A DNA stretch of 36,613 nucleotides from a bacterium (GCA_021777215.1 JAJYDS010000014.1:1-36613); one strand, 5' to 3'. Positions 24,392 to 33,760 are shown, numbered from the stretch's first letter. Notes: generated by a model not told the origin, from the letters alone. Translations and numbers: made by a program.

Positions 24392-25552
24392 ATGCGGGCG
24401 CCAACGTCGGTAGTTGCTTTTGTTGATGAGTTGCTTACAAAAGCAGTTGCGCAGGGAGCGTCTGATATTCATTTAGAGTCGACTGAGGCAGGGTTGCGTA
24501 TTCGCTTTAGGCTTGATGGCGTGCTCTATGATCAGGAAATGCTCGATAGTTCGCTTATGGCTCAGGTTATTTCGCGCCTGAAAGTGCTTGCCAATATTAA
24601 TAGTGCTGAAAAAAGAATCCCCCAAGATGGTAAGTTTCTTATTTCCTCAGCAGAGCAGGGTATCGATGTGCGGGTTTCTACATTTCCTTCGGTGCATGGG
24701 GAAAAGATGGTCTTGCGTATTCTTGATCGTCAGCGCAATCAGATTTCTCTTGAACAGCTGGGGATGCAAGAGTCTATGCTGCAGCAGTTTAAAACAGTGT
24801 TAGGTTCCTCAAGCGGCTTTTTTTTAGTAACAGGGCCCACCGGTTCAGGAAAAACTACGACGCTCTATAGCGCTCTTTCTGCACTTCATTCGCCGGAAAA
24901 AAATATTGTCACTCTTGAAGATCCTGTTGAATACCATGTTTCTGGTGTTACGCAAGGGCAGATCAGGCCTGAGGCGGGATTTACCTTTGAAAAAGGTATT
25001 CGGGCGCTGCTGCGCCAGGATCCTGATGTGCTTATGGTGGGAGAAATTCGCGATACGCAGACTGCGCAAGTAGCGCTTCAGGCAGCATTGACGGGACACT
25101 TAGTGTTGAGCACGCTGCACACCAATGATGCGCCGAGTGCAATTATGCGGTTGATGGATATGGGAGCAGAGCCCTTTTTGATTAATGCGGCAGTTACGGG
25201 AGTGCTTGCGCAGCGTTTGGCGCGCACATTGTGCACTGCCTGCCGCATACAGGATGTGACTACAGAGCAAGAACGGCAGCTCCTTGAGCGTTTTGGGTTG
25301 CCTACGCACGAGACTTTTCATGCTCCTGGGTGCGATGCCTGTATGCAGTTAGGATATAAGGGCCGTACGGGGATTTTTGAATTGATGCCCATGAGTAACC
25401 AATTGCGGGCATTAATCGTTAAGCAACCCAATATTGATGCTATTTATGCACAGGCGCATGCTGATGGTATGGGCACGCTGATCCATGATGGTATCCAGAA
25501 GGTTAAAGAAGGGCGCATATCGGTACTTGAATTGGCACGTATAGTCTGCTAG
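24392..25552 (+). CDS. Type II secretion / type IV pilus assembly ATPase (GspE/PilB-like core)
   Basis: This hexameric ATPase drives pilus or pseudopilus assembly from the cytoplasmic face of the inner membrane. The 386-residue product starts with the N2 domain (SDIHLES, IRFRLDGVLYD). Walker A is GPTGSGKTTTLYS at 148-160, the Asp box follows (NIVTLEDPVEY), Walker B is VLMVGEIRD, and the His box is LTGHLVLSTLHTNDA. Four zinc cysteines (281, 284, 314, 317) mark the GspE/PilB branch rather than the retraction ATPase PilT. No pilin, platform protein or secretin is in the window, so type II secretion and type IV pili cannot be told apart. Confidence 0.92.
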   Translation: MRAPTSVVAFVDELLTKAVAQGASDIHLESTEAGLRIRFRLDGVLYDQEMLDSSLMAQVISRLKVLANINSAEKRIPQDGKFLISSAEQGIDVRVSTFPSVHGEKMVLRILDRQRNQISLEQLGMQESMLQQFKTVLGSSSGFFLVTGPTGSGKTTTLYSALSALHSPEKNIVTLEDPVEYHVSGVTQGQIRPEAGFTFEKGIRALLRQDPDVLMVGEIRDTQTAQVALQAALTGHLVLSTLHTNDAPSAIMRLMDMGAEPFLINAAVTGVLAQRLARTLCTACRIQDVTTEQERQLLERFGLPTHETFHAPGCDACMQLGYKGRTGIFELMPMSNQLRALIVKQPNIDAIYAQAHADGMGTLIHDGIQKVKEGRISVLELARIVC

Positions 25553-25743
25553 GACTGGTAAAAAAAGACTCTTTTCTCGCGAAAATTGCTGATTGCGTTA
25601 TGCTTATTTCTATCATAAAAGGGTTATTGTCTGGCTCGGGCTTATGTTTTTTGCAAGAGGCGATAGTCTGTTTTTTGCCTCTGAGCAGTGCTTTGTGGTA
25701 ATTTCGGGGTTAAGAAACCGCTCATTAACGTTGAGAAATAGGT

Positions 25744-26418
25744 ATGTTGAGTGTCAATACGGTAACTATTACCGTTGGTAAAAAAACAATTTTTTCTGAT
25801 TTTTCTCTCTCAATGGCGCCATGTTCAGTGCACCTGCTGGTAGGCCCCAATGGTGCGGGTAAAAGCAGTCTTGCCTATGCACTCATAGGCCATCCAAGCT
25901 ATGTTGTTACCCAGGGAACTCTTATTTTGAATGGGCAAGATATTACCACGAGCACCCCTGATGTACGTGCGCGTTTGGGTCTGTTTCTTGCATTTCAACA
26001 GCCATGCGCCATTCCGGGAGTGACTGTTTTTGAACTTTTGACCCAGGCTTATCGTGAATTGGTGGGTATATCAGGTGCCTATGAATCAAATGTTGATTTG
26101 CGTGTACGAGTAGGTGCGGTGCTTGAAAAAGTTGGCCTGCCTGCTGCATACGCTGATCGTGCGGTTAATGAGCATTTTTCTGGCGGCGAGAAAAAGCGGC
26201 TTGAACTTGCACAGCTCCTTTTTTTTAAGCCAAAACTAGCCATTTTGGATGAAATTGACGCGGGGCTTGATGCGCAGGGAATTGATTTGATAGTTGATTG
26301 CATACGAATGCTTCAGCGAGAAAATGCTGCCACTGCTTTTTTGGTAATTACCCATTCACCGGCACTTATTGCGGCTCTTGCACCAGCACCGGTACATGAA
26401 CTGCCTGGTCACGGGTGA
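25744..26418 (+). CDS. sufC: Fe-S cluster assembly ATPase SufC
   Basis: SufC is the ABC-type ATPase of the cytoplasmic SufBCD scaffold. It has Walker A GPNGAGKSS, the signature FSGGEKKRLE and Walker B LAILDEIDAGLD, the last two characteristic of SufC. At 224 residues it is slightly short, with a Pro/Ala-rich C terminus. The 191 bases before it contain no gene I can support; the initiating ATG follows ATAGGT, a weak ribosome site. It is followed after 3 bases by sufB. Confidence 0.92.
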   Translation: MLSVNTVTITVGKKTIFSDFSLSMAPCSVHLLVGPNGAGKSSLAYALIGHPSYVVTQGTLILNGQDITTSTPDVRARLGLFLAFQQPCAIPGVTVFELLTQAYRELVGISGAYESNVDLRVRVGAVLEKVGLPAAYADRAVNEHFSGGEKKRLELAQLLFFKPKLAILDEIDAGLDAQGIDLIVDCIRMLQRENAATAFLVITHSPALIAALAPAPVHELPGHG

Positions 26419-26421
26419 GCG

Positions 26422-27768
26422 ATGCATACTGAGCGAGCAGTCGCTACTCCTTGGGGGCCGACTAAAAAATATGTCCAAGATCTTTCTGCGCGCAAAAATG
26501 AACCGGGTTGGATGACCGATATTCGTTTGTTAGCACTGGGGCATTTTCAGACGCTTGCCATGCCTACGTGGGGGCCGGATCTTTCAAAACTTGCGGTGCA
26601 GGATATCAGCTACTACACTGCCGCTCCCGTTAGTCACGTCCGTTCTTGGTATGATATTCCTACAAATATAAAAAATACCTTTGACTACCTGGGGCTGCTA
26701 CAGGCAGAAAAAAACTTTTTAGCAGGATTGGGTGTGCAGTATGAATCGGAAATGCTCTATAAAAGCTTACGTGAAGAGTGGGCTGCTTGTGGGGTTATTT
26801 TTGTTGATACCGATACTGCTCTGCGCGAGTATCCGGATTTGGTAAAACAGTATTTTGCAACATTCGTGCCTGCACACGATAATATATTCGCAGCGCTTAA
26901 TACCGCGCTCTGGAGTGGCGGGAGCTTTGTCTATGTGCCGGTAGGTGTGGCGCTTGATAAGCCATTGCAAGCATACTTCAGAATAGAGGCTGAGCATATG
27001 GGGCAATTTGAGCGGACCCTTATCATTGTTGAAGATGGCGCGACTCTTCATTATGTAGAAGGCTGTAGTGCGCCGATCTATCGAACGCAATCATTGCACT
27101 GCGGCGTTGTTGAATTAGTCGCCAAGCGTAACGCGCGAGTACGATATACGACAATACAAAATTGGTCTACCAATGTATATAACTTAGTGACCAAGCGTGC
27201 CTGTGCGTATGAAAATGCAGTGGTCGAGTGGATTGACGGTAACATTGGTAGTGCGGTAACCATGAAATATCCATCGGTAATTTTGCAGGAGCGTGGTGCG
27301 CGGGCCACATTACTTTCGCTCTCATTTGCAGGAGCTGGCCAGCAGCAGGATACTGGTGGTGCCATGATTCATCGTGCCGCTGATACGCATTCTTTTATGC
27401 TTTCAAAAGCGATCAGCAAGCAGGGGGGAGTTTCTACGTTTCGAGGAAAAATTAGTGTGGAACAGGGTGCTACGGCAGTAACGGCGCGATCGCAGTGCGA
27501 TGCCTTGCTCCTTGATGAGCGATCGTCTGCGGCGGCATATCCGGATATACGTGGTGCCCACCAACAGTGCTTGGTGGGGCATGAGGGTTCAGTGAGTGCT
27601 TTGGATAGTGAGCAACTTGTCTATTTACTCTCTCGCGGCTTTACCAGGCAGCGGGCCTATAGTCTTATGGTGAATGGTTTTGTGCATGCCTGTATTTCTC
27701 AGATTCCGGCAGAGTATGCAGTGGAATTGAATATGCTGTTAGAACGTGAGATGGCCGAATGCCCATGA
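26422..27768 (+). CDS. sufB: Fe-S cluster assembly scaffold SufB
   Basis: SufB forms the nascent cluster with SufC and SufD. The 448-residue protein carries the beta-helix core with NWSTNVYNLVTKR and KYPSVIL. The sulfur-accepting cysteine is present in SQCDALLL (Cys359, matching Cys405 of the E. coli protein), and Glu388 in VGHEGSVSALD matches the conserved ligand. The C-terminal SEQLVYLLSRGFTRQRAYSLMVNGF is typical. Its end overlaps the sufD start by 10 bases, so translation is coupled. Confidence 0.95.
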   Translation: MHTERAVATPWGPTKKYVQDLSARKNEPGWMTDIRLLALGHFQTLAMPTWGPDLSKLAVQDISYYTAAPVSHVRSWYDIPTNIKNTFDYLGLLQAEKNFLAGLGVQYESEMLYKSLREEWAACGVIFVDTDTALREYPDLVKQYFATFVPAHDNIFAALNTALWSGGSFVYVPVGVALDKPLQAYFRIEAEHMGQFERTLIIVEDGATLHYVEGCSAPIYRTQSLHCGVVELVAKRNARVRYTTIQNWSTNVYNLVTKRACAYENAVVEWIDGNIGSAVTMKYPSVILQERGARATLLSLSFAGAGQQQDTGGAMIHRAADTHSFMLSKAISKQGGVSTFRGKISVEQGATAVTARSQCDALLLDERSSAAAYPDIRGAHQQCLVGHEGSVSALDSEQLVYLLSRGFTRQRAYSLMVNGFVHACISQIPAEYAVELNMLLEREMAECP

Positions 27769-28562
27769 GTAATCATCAAAACGCGTCTCTTTTTTTTAAC
27801 GCTGAAAAACAGGAGCTCGCTATCGCTCCGGGTGCCATTATTGCCGACCCAATTGCACTTGCTGCATATGGTCAGCAGCTGCGCGTCTGCGTGGGTGCTG
27901 GTGCACGCGTAACGTTTTCGGATTCTCAATTAATGGGTGAAACTGTAGCGGGTTATACGTTTGTGCTCGAGACGCATAGTGCCGTGCAGTATCGGCTTGA
28001 GTTGTCTGCTGGTGGTCAGTGTTGTGCGCCGACGGCGTGCATGCAAGAGGTTCCTGTTACTGGCGTGTGTGGCGATCGATCATCGGTATCAGTGTGTGTC
28101 ATTTTATGTGGTCAGCAGGCGAGTTTTGTTGGTGCTTTGTGTGTGCGGGATGTTGCAAAAGGCACTCTGGAGATTAATCTGATGCAGCAGCATGAGGAGC
28201 CGATCACAACAAGTTCATTTGTAGTCAGACAGGTGCTGTTTCCCGGATTGACCACCACGGTGCGGGGCACTATTGTGGTTGATAAAGCAGCGCATCATGT
28301 TCACGCAGAACAGCAGCTGCGCGGCATTGTTGTTGAACATGAAAAAGAGAGTAAAACGTCTCGATGTTCAGAAACAGTTCCTGTGTCACCTTTTTTTTGT
28401 ATGCGGCCTACGCTCGCAGTGGCCAATCATACGGCAGTCGTCAAGCATGGATGCGCCGTTGGTGAGCTTGATGGCGAGCAGCTTTTTTATATGCAGTCAC
28501 GAGGGGTGCCTATCAGACGTGCAAAGGAGCTGTTGCTAGCAGCCTTTTTTGCTTGTCCATAA
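27759..28562 (+). CDS. sufD: SufD, short form
   Basis: The product has 267 residues against roughly 400 or more in most SufD proteins; the N-terminal helical region is mostly missing. The C-terminal core is intact, including the conserved histidine in VVKHGCAVGELDGEQLFYMQ, where E. coli SufD has its functional His360. It should still pair with SufB. ATG at 27759 and at 27765 are both possible starts. The position directly after sufB, with overlapping ends, supports the call despite the low similarity of the first half. Confidence 0.82.
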   Translation: MPMSNHQNASLFFNAEKQELAIAPGAIIADPIALAAYGQQLRVCVGAGARVTFSDSQLMGETVAGYTFVLETHSAVQYRLELSAGGQCCAPTACMQEVPVTGVCGDRSSVSVCVILCGQQASFVGALCVRDVAKGTLEINLMQQHEEPITTSSFVVRQVLFPGLTTTVRGTIVVDKAAHHVHAEQQLRGIVVEHEKESKTSRCSETVPVSPFFCMRPTLAVANHTAVVKHGCAVGELDGEQLFYMQSRGVPIRRAKELLLAAFFACP

Positions 28563-28576
28563 AACCATGGTACACT
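28549..28576 (+). promoter_or_regulatory. Possible kup promoter
   Basis: TTGCTT (28549-28554) and TACACT (28571-28576) are separated by 16 bases. They overlap the end of sufD and lie about 55 bases before the kup start, so kup may be transcribed separately from the suf genes. Confidence 0.35.
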
Positions 28577-28630
28577 AGCGAAGTAACTTTTAGTTTCTGT
28601 GCACAAAAAATGTTTTGTTAAAGGAATAAC

Positions 28631-30466
28631 GTGAAAAAAGGATTGCCCAGTAACAGTCATTATGGGGAATCGTTTAAGGCGATAGTTAAGGCCCTTGGGC
28701 TTGTATTTGGCGATATAGGCACGAGCCCCCTCTATACGTTGCCGGTTATTTTTTCGGTGATTCCCATAACTCCTGCCAATGTGATAGGGGTTGTCTCATT
28801 GGTGCTCTGGACCTTGACCATTCTCGTGACGGTGCAATACACGTGGCTTGCCATGAGCCTGAGTCAAAAAGGTGAGGGCGGCACGATTGTATTACGTGAA
28901 ATATTGGTGCCGATGCTCCGGTCGCCCTTTATGGTGAAGTGCGCGACCGTGTTGTCTTTTGTGGGAATTTCCTTTTTGATTGGCGATGGTGTTATTACTC
29001 CCGCTATCTCTATTTTAAATGCCGTTGAGGGTGTGCGTTATATACCGGCATTTAGTGCCATGCATCAGTGGCCGCTTATCATTGCCGCGTGTATTATTTG
29101 TATCATTCTTTTTTTGTTTCAAAAAAAAGGGACCGAGCGTGTTTCGCGTGCATTCGGCCCTATTATGTTTATTTGGTTTATTGCGATAGGCTTTTTTGGC
29201 TTATGCTGGATTATCAAGGCGCCGGTTATTTTGCATGCTATTAATCCGTGGCAGGCGATTCATTTTTTGATTACCAATAAAGGGGTGGGTTTTTTTGTTC
29301 TCTCTATCGTGATTCTGGCGGCGACCGGTTGTGAGGCATTGTATGCAGATATGGGTCATTTAGGTCGCATTCCAATTATTCGTGCTTGGGCAACAGCATT
29401 TAGCATGCTGATGTTAAGTTATTTGGGACAAGGTGCTTTTTTGTTGATCTATGCGCACCATGATAAAATTGTGCAGGCGATGGTCTCTTTGCAAACACCG
29501 TCACTTTATATTTTATTTTTCTTACTGAGTATTATGGCCACGGTGATCGCTTCTCAAGCTATGATCAGTGGTATTTTTTCCATTGTGTATCAGGGCATTA
29601 CGACCAATGTTTTACCCAAGCTTAAGATCGAATATACCTCACGTTTTTTGCGTTCACAGATTTTTATTCCAGCGGTAAATGGTTTTTTACTTATTTTTGT
29701 GCTTCTTGCCATTTTGCAGTTTAAATACGCAGATAATTTGGCACTCGCCTATGGGTTTGCTGTGACGCTTTCCATGAATATTACCAGTTTTTTTCTTACT
29801 TCCATCTTTTTCCTCAAGAAACAGTATGGTAAAGCTGCAGTTGCAATGTGTACGCAGATCATAAATTTCTTCTTTTTACTTTCAGGCACGCTCAAGTTGC
29901 CTGCGGGCGGTTATTGGTCGGTGATTATAGCGTTGTTCCCTCTAAGCTTTATGCTTATTTATTCATTGGGCAAGCGGCGTTTGGCGCGGGTATTGCAGCC
30001 AATATCGCTCACTCACTTTTTAGAAGACTATCTGGCAGCAACCAAACGGGTGACGCCTATTCAGGGAACCGGACTTTTTTTATCGCGGAGCACTCGCCGT
30101 ATCCCTTTATTTATTAATCACACCATGTTTAGCAATAATATTATCTATGAAGAAAATATTATTCTTTCGGTGATAACCCTTGATAAACCGCTGGGCATAT
30201 CAGTGGTTTGCAAAAATATGTCGGTGACGGGTCTGTGCATGATTGAGGTGCGCATGGGATATATGGAGGTGCTTGATCTTGAGTATGTGCTTACAGAAGC
30301 GGGAATCAGTCCTACGGCTATTTTTTACGGCCTTGAGGAGATTAATACCAATAATATTCTCTGGAAGATCTTTGCTCTTATCAAAAACTTGACTCCATCA
30401 TTTGTCCAGTTTTATAAACTGCCGGCACACAAGTTGCATGGGGTGGTTATGCGGATTTCTATGTAA
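28631..30466 (+). CDS. kup: Potassium uptake permease Kup
   Basis: The 611-residue protein is a 12-segment K+/H+ symporter of the KUP/HAK family. The family hallmark LGLVFGDIGTSPLYTLPV is near residues 23-40, with GEGGTIVLRE and GDGVITPAISILNAVEG following. A soluble C-terminal domain of about 140 residues ends the protein, as in bacterial members. The start is a GTG with AAAGGAA upstream. It sits between sufD and sufS, an unusual place for a potassium transporter. Confidence 0.95.
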   Translation: MKKGLPSNSHYGESFKAIVKALGLVFGDIGTSPLYTLPVIFSVIPITPANVIGVVSLVLWTLTILVTVQYTWLAMSLSQKGEGGTIVLREILVPMLRSPFMVKCATVLSFVGISFLIGDGVITPAISILNAVEGVRYIPAFSAMHQWPLIIAACIICIILFLFQKKGTERVSRAFGPIMFIWFIAIGFFGLCWIIKAPVILHAINPWQAIHFLITNKGVGFFVLSIVILAATGCEALYADMGHLGRIPIIRAWATAFSMLMLSYLGQGAFLLIYAHHDKIVQAMVSLQTPSLYILFFLLSIMATVIASQAMISGIFSIVYQGITTNVLPKLKIEYTSRFLRSQIFIPAVNGFLLIFVLLAILQFKYADNLALAYGFAVTLSMNITSFFLTSIFFLKKQYGKAAVAMCTQIINFFFLLSGTLKLPAGGYWSVIIALFPLSFMLIYSLGKRRLARVLQPISLTHFLEDYLAATKRVTPIQGTGLFLSRSTRRIPLFINHTMFSNNIIYEENIILSVITLDKPLGISVVCKNMSVTGLCMIEVRMGYMEVLDLEYVLTEAGISPTAIFYGLEEINTNNILWKIFALIKNLTPSFVQFYKLPAHKLHGVVMRISM

Positions 30467-30647
30467 ATTATTGGTAGGATATGGTCTGTTTAAGGTTCGA
30501 CGGTTTGCAGAGTTCTACCCATAAGTATCGTGTATTATTTTAGATCCCTGTTTTTGTGCAGGCTTCCTTCTGTGGTACCCTGTTCAGTTGGTTAGCAAGA
30601 AACTATGTCCTTTTAATGAGTGGTTTTTGCTTTTGTTTTCATTTCTA

Positions 30648-30676
30648 TTGAAAAACAAGGCAATTTTTTCTATTAT
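30648..30676 (+). promoter_or_regulatory. sufS promoter
   Basis: TTGAAA (30648-30653) and TATTAT (30671-30676) are 17 bases apart, each one mismatch from consensus. The leader to the sufS ATG would be about 93 bases. The rest of the 309-base gap after kup (30467-30775) holds nothing else I can identify. Confidence 0.6.
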
Positions 30677-30775
30677 AAAAGTATAGAGATTTTTATTTTT
30701 AAACTTTGATCAAAGCAGAATTAAAAAGTATGGTGTCGATGAAGTTTTTGAATTAAGGGTAGGATAGGGGGCGCT

Positions 30776-31993
30776 ATGAAAAACATGAGAAAAGATTTTC
30801 CTATTTTAAATCAAAAGGTGGGTGATAAGCCGCTTATCTATTTTGATACGGCTGCTACGTCCCAGCGTCCGCAGCAGGTCATTGATGCCCTTTCATCATT
30901 TTATACTGATTCTAATGCTAATATTCATCGCGGTATTCATATGCTGAGTGAGCGAGCTACAGAACTATATGAGACCGCCCGCGAAAAAATAGCTAACTTT
31001 ATCGGTGCGGCTGATTCATGCGAGGTTGTCTTTACCCGAGGCGCCACTGAGGGTATTAATATAGTGGCAGAAACTTGGGGTATGGAAAATCTCAAAGCGG
31101 GAGATGAGATTCTGGTGAGTGAGATGGAGCATCATGCAAATTTGTTACCATGGCAACGGCTTGTACAGCGCACCGGTGCTATCCTCAAATTTATTCCGGT
31201 AACCCCTGGGGGCACGTTGGCTATGGATAAGCTTGATGAGCTTATTACTCCCCGAACAAAGCTTGTAGCGGTGACTCATGCATCTAATGTTTTGGGCACC
31301 CATGTCGATGTTAAAACAATCGCTAAAAAGGCTCATGCGGTTGGGGCAAGAATACTCGTTGATGCTGCTCAATCTATTCCTCATGAGAAAATTGACGTGC
31401 AAGACCTTGATTGCGACTTTCTTGCTTTCTCTGGGCATAAAATGCTTGGACCTACTGGTATAGGAATTCTCTATATCAAAAAAGAGCTCCATAAAGCATT
31501 GCCGCCCTATCAAGTTGGTGGTGGGATCGTCTATGAGGTTGATTTTAACGATGCCCAATGGCTAGAGGTACCGCAGCGCCTTGAGGCGGGTACGCCCGCC
31601 ATTGCTCAGGCTGTTGGCCTAGGGGCGGCTGTTGATTATATGAATGAACGGGTTAATTTCGATGAGCTAAAGAAACATGAGGCAGCGTTGACTACACGTG
31701 CAATAGAAGGTTTGGCGCCCTTACCGAAAGTGCGTCTGTTCGGCCCACTGGAGGATCTGAAAAAGTCGGGCCATTTGGTTAATTTTGTTGTTGAGGGTAT
31801 GCATGCGCATGATGTTGCCGAGTATCTTAATTGTAATGGTATTGCGGTGCGAGCGGGGCACCATTGTGCACAGCCCTTGGCAAAGAAATTAGGTGTTCCT
31901 GCGTCTGTCCGAGCGAGTTTTCATGGTTATAATACTCTTGATGAGGTTGACAGCTTTGTAACCGCTATGACAGGGTTAGTGACCGAGGGATAA
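30776..31993 (+). CDS. sufS: Cysteine desulfurase SufS
   Basis: SufS takes sulfur from cysteine with pyridoxal phosphate and passes it to SufB. The 405-residue protein is a class V aminotransferase fold: YFDTAATSQRP near the start, EMEHHANLLPW (His120 stacking on the cofactor), VDAAQS, and the cofactor lysine Lys222 in FSGHKMLGPTG. The persulfide cysteine Cys364 lies in RAGHHCAQPL, the SufS-type (group II) context. No sufE or sufU is in the window, so the sulfur carrier is elsewhere or absent. It has its own promoter and terminator. Confidence 0.96.
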   Translation: MKNMRKDFPILNQKVGDKPLIYFDTAATSQRPQQVIDALSSFYTDSNANIHRGIHMLSERATELYETAREKIANFIGAADSCEVVFTRGATEGINIVAETWGMENLKAGDEILVSEMEHHANLLPWQRLVQRTGAILKFIPVTPGGTLAMDKLDELITPRTKLVAVTHASNVLGTHVDVKTIAKKAHAVGARILVDAAQSIPHEKIDVQDLDCDFLAFSGHKMLGPTGIGILYIKKELHKALPPYQVGGGIVYEVDFNDAQWLEVPQRLEAGTPAIAQAVGLGAAVDYMNERVNFDELKKHEAALTTRAIEGLAPLPKVRLFGPLEDLKKSGHLVNFVVEGMHAHDVAEYLNCNGIAVRAGHHCAQPLAKKLGVPASVRASFHGYNTLDEVDSFVTAMTGLVTEG

Positions 31994-32033
31994 ATACTTT
32001 TTTGGATTGAACAAGTGTCTTAATTTTATGTGT

Positions 32034-32072
32034 AGGATGAATCCTGGCTGTACTGGGGTTTATCCTTTTTTT
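32034..32072 (+). terminator. sufS terminator
   Basis: AGGATGAATCC (32034-32044) pairs with GGGTTTATCCT (32056-32066), using two G-T pairs, and runs straight into a T tract (32066-32072). It lies 41 bases after the sufS stop. Confidence 0.75.
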
Positions 32073-32100
32073 AGGACAATTTTATGGTCAGGCAATCCGC

Positions 32101-32128
32101 TTGACTAATTACAAATAGAATTTATGCT
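32101..32128 (+). promoter_or_regulatory. Promoter of the exported protein at 32174
   Basis: TTGACT (32101-32106) and TATGCT (32123-32128) are separated by 16 bases. It sits between the sufS terminator and the next gene and gives a leader of about 40 bases. Confidence 0.6.
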
Positions 32129-32173
32129 ATTAGTAAAGGTTTATTGTGATTATGATTATAGAGTGGAGGTTTT

Positions 32174-32776
32174 ATGAAGAAAATAGCGTTTTTTAGTTTA
32201 TGTGTCCTTCTGGTGCTCGCGCAAACAGCGCGTGCTATGGATTATGATTTTGACCTCAACTGGTACAATTTTCAGGAATCAAACGGTGTTCAAGAACAAA
32301 TTCGCCCTGGACTGAGCTCACTTTTACCCCAAAATAACTTGGACAAGGCGGGTGTTGTTCTTATGGGTTTGAATGGCTATTTTAGTACTGGTGCTCCTGG
32401 CCTTGTTCGTTGGGCTGGCGGACAATTACTCTATAATGCAGGTGAAAAAGGTTCTGTCGGGCGCTATGTCTGCACACCTGAAAATGGTATTTCTCCCCAA
32501 GTAGTTAATTCTGTAGCTCGTTACGGCGGCTGCTTGCTCCAGCAGGGCAAACAAGGATTTTCTGAATTAGCTTTGACCGATGCAACCGTGTATCTTGTGC
32601 GTCGGGTAACGGGTATTAGTTCTTTTGCTGCGCAAGAGGGTACACAGGATGGCAAAGCGTTAGCATTTGTTCGCGGTACGGCGAGTCTGGTTGACCAGGT
32701 CTTGCCTTTTGCAGTGCAGACTTTTGTTGTTTCTCCCTTAATGCAAGGGTTTAGTGCTTCTGAACCAGTTAACTAA
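32174..32776 (+). CDS. Exported protein of unknown function
   Basis: This 200-residue protein is not recognised. It has a clear signal peptide: a lysine pair, a hydrophobic core and cleavage near ARA (about residue 21). The mature part begins with an acidic and aromatic stretch (MDYDFDLNWYNF) and continues with glycine-rich, mildly hydrophobic segments. Three cysteines (one near residue 96, two near 113-118) could form disulfides. GGAGG lies 6 bases before the ATG. It forms its own unit with a promoter upstream and a strong hairpin downstream. Confidence 0.75.
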   Translation: MKKIAFFSLCVLLVLAQTARAMDYDFDLNWYNFQESNGVQEQIRPGLSSLLPQNNLDKAGVVLMGLNGYFSTGAPGLVRWAGGQLLYNAGEKGSVGRYVCTPENGISPQVVNSVARYGGCLLQQGKQGFSELALTDATVYLVRRVTGISSFAAQEGTQDGKALAFVRGTASLVDQVLPFAVQTFVVSPLMQGFSASEPVN

Positions 32777-32793
32777 GTTACATAAAAAGAGTG

Positions 32794-32831
32794 AAAGAAG
32801 AGGGGACGATGAGAGTCGTCCCCTCTTCTTT
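32794..32831. terminator. Bidirectional terminator hairpin
   Basis: A perfect 16-bp stem, AAAGAAGAGGGGACGA with TCGTCCCCTCTTCTTT, has a 6-base loop and lies between convergent genes. The minus-strand side is followed by CACTCTTTTTATG. The arms share GGGGACG with the hairpin at 2180-2206. Confidence 0.7.
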
Positions 32832-32842
32832 GCTGAAAAAAA

Positions 32843-33616
32843 CTAAAATTTGACGGAGGTATAGGTTTGTAATTCTCTGAGTAGTTGACTATGTTTTTTA
32901 TATAAAATTGTTTTTAGGCCCATTTTTCGTGGCTCTCGAAGGTTTTCTTCTTGGTCATCAACAAAGATTGTTTCCTCGGCGGTTATTTTATAGGAGTTAA
33001 GCAGGTGCTGGTATACCGGTTTATAAGGTTTGAGTAAGCCTACCTGTCCAGAAATAACCATGCCATCAAAAAGATCAAAAATAGGGCGATAGCGTGTATA
33101 GAGTTGCGCGAACGTCTCTTTATCAAAATTCGAGAGCAGCAAGAGGCGATAGGAGCCCTTGAGCTTTTTGATGATTTCTATGCTTTTTTTTATGGGAATA
33201 AAGCCACTGGCATTTTTATCGTTGATGAAAAATCTTGAAACAACATGATCAACCAAGGCCCGTTCTTGTTGGCTTGCAAAATAGTGTTCCATGTACAGTG
33301 TTTGAATACCTGCATGCAATTCATAAGCCGTCTGCCTGCCTGTTTTTTTGCCCGTAAAATACTCGGTGATGCTCGCAGGAAAAGAGATGTCTCCAAAGCG
33401 CATTTGATCATTGTTCTCAGCTGTATGAGCGGATAATCTTTCAAGTGCGTTGAGTGTATTCAGGTATAAGTCTACGGGATTTTTACGGTGGGTGAGCACA
33501 TACCAAAAGGTTCTCCAGAGGCCTAATCGCTTACACATATCTAATTTGTTAACTTTAAAAATGACGCCGGTTAAATCAAAAACAATAGTGGTATAGCCAT
33601 TTTTTGTTCTACTCAT
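32843..33616 (-). CDS. Cytosolic HAD-superfamily hydrolase with altered motif I
   Basis: The 257-residue protein follows the HAD layout: motif I FDLTGVIF (Asp14), a four-helix-type cap, motif II LLLSNFD, motif III lysine in GLLKPYKP and motif IV FVDDQEEN. It has no signal peptide. Motif I has threonine (Thr16) where most phosphatases have the second aspartate that acts as acid/base; HAD enzymes lacking this residue often act on other bonds or slowly. The C-terminal half resembles the two exported HAD-like proteins downstream, in S/TG-x-x-G-x-L near the middle and ENL-x4-K-x-G-x-KTI near the end. The substrate is unknown. Confidence 0.8.
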   Translation of the reverse strand: MSRTKNGYTTIVFDLTGVIFKVNKLDMCKRLGLWRTFWYVLTHRKNPVDLYLNTLNALERLSAHTAENNDQMRFGDISFPASITEYFTGKKTGRQTAYELHAGIQTLYMEHYFASQQERALVDHVVSRFFINDKNASGFIPIKKSIEIIKKLKGSYRLLLLSNFDKETFAQLYTRYRPIFDLFDGMVISGQVGLLKPYKPVYQHLLNSYKITAEETIFVDDQEENLREPRKMGLKTILYKKHSQLLRELQTYTSVKF

Positions 33617-33740
33617 AATACGTTCTCCCTTTCCCCAAACGGCATGATGTATCGCTTGTGCAGTCTATTTCGTTACTAGGATACCCAAGTGCTTATTGGT
33701 CCGTATAGAGTTTGTGTGAACCGATGGCTAAAAAGAAAAA

Positions 33741-33760
33741 GGGCGGCTCAAGAGCAGCCC
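33741..33760 (-). terminator. Terminator of the exported-protein gene at 33775
   Basis: GGGCGGCTC (33741-33749) pairs with GAGCAGCCC (33752-33760) with one mismatch. On the minus strand TTTTTCTTTTT follows. It lies 14 bases after the stop. Confidence 0.75.

Noticed and set aside
25593-25781. Small protein with a hydrophobic start before sufC
   Set aside because: It lacks a ribosome site, overlaps the sufC start and has no recognisable features.
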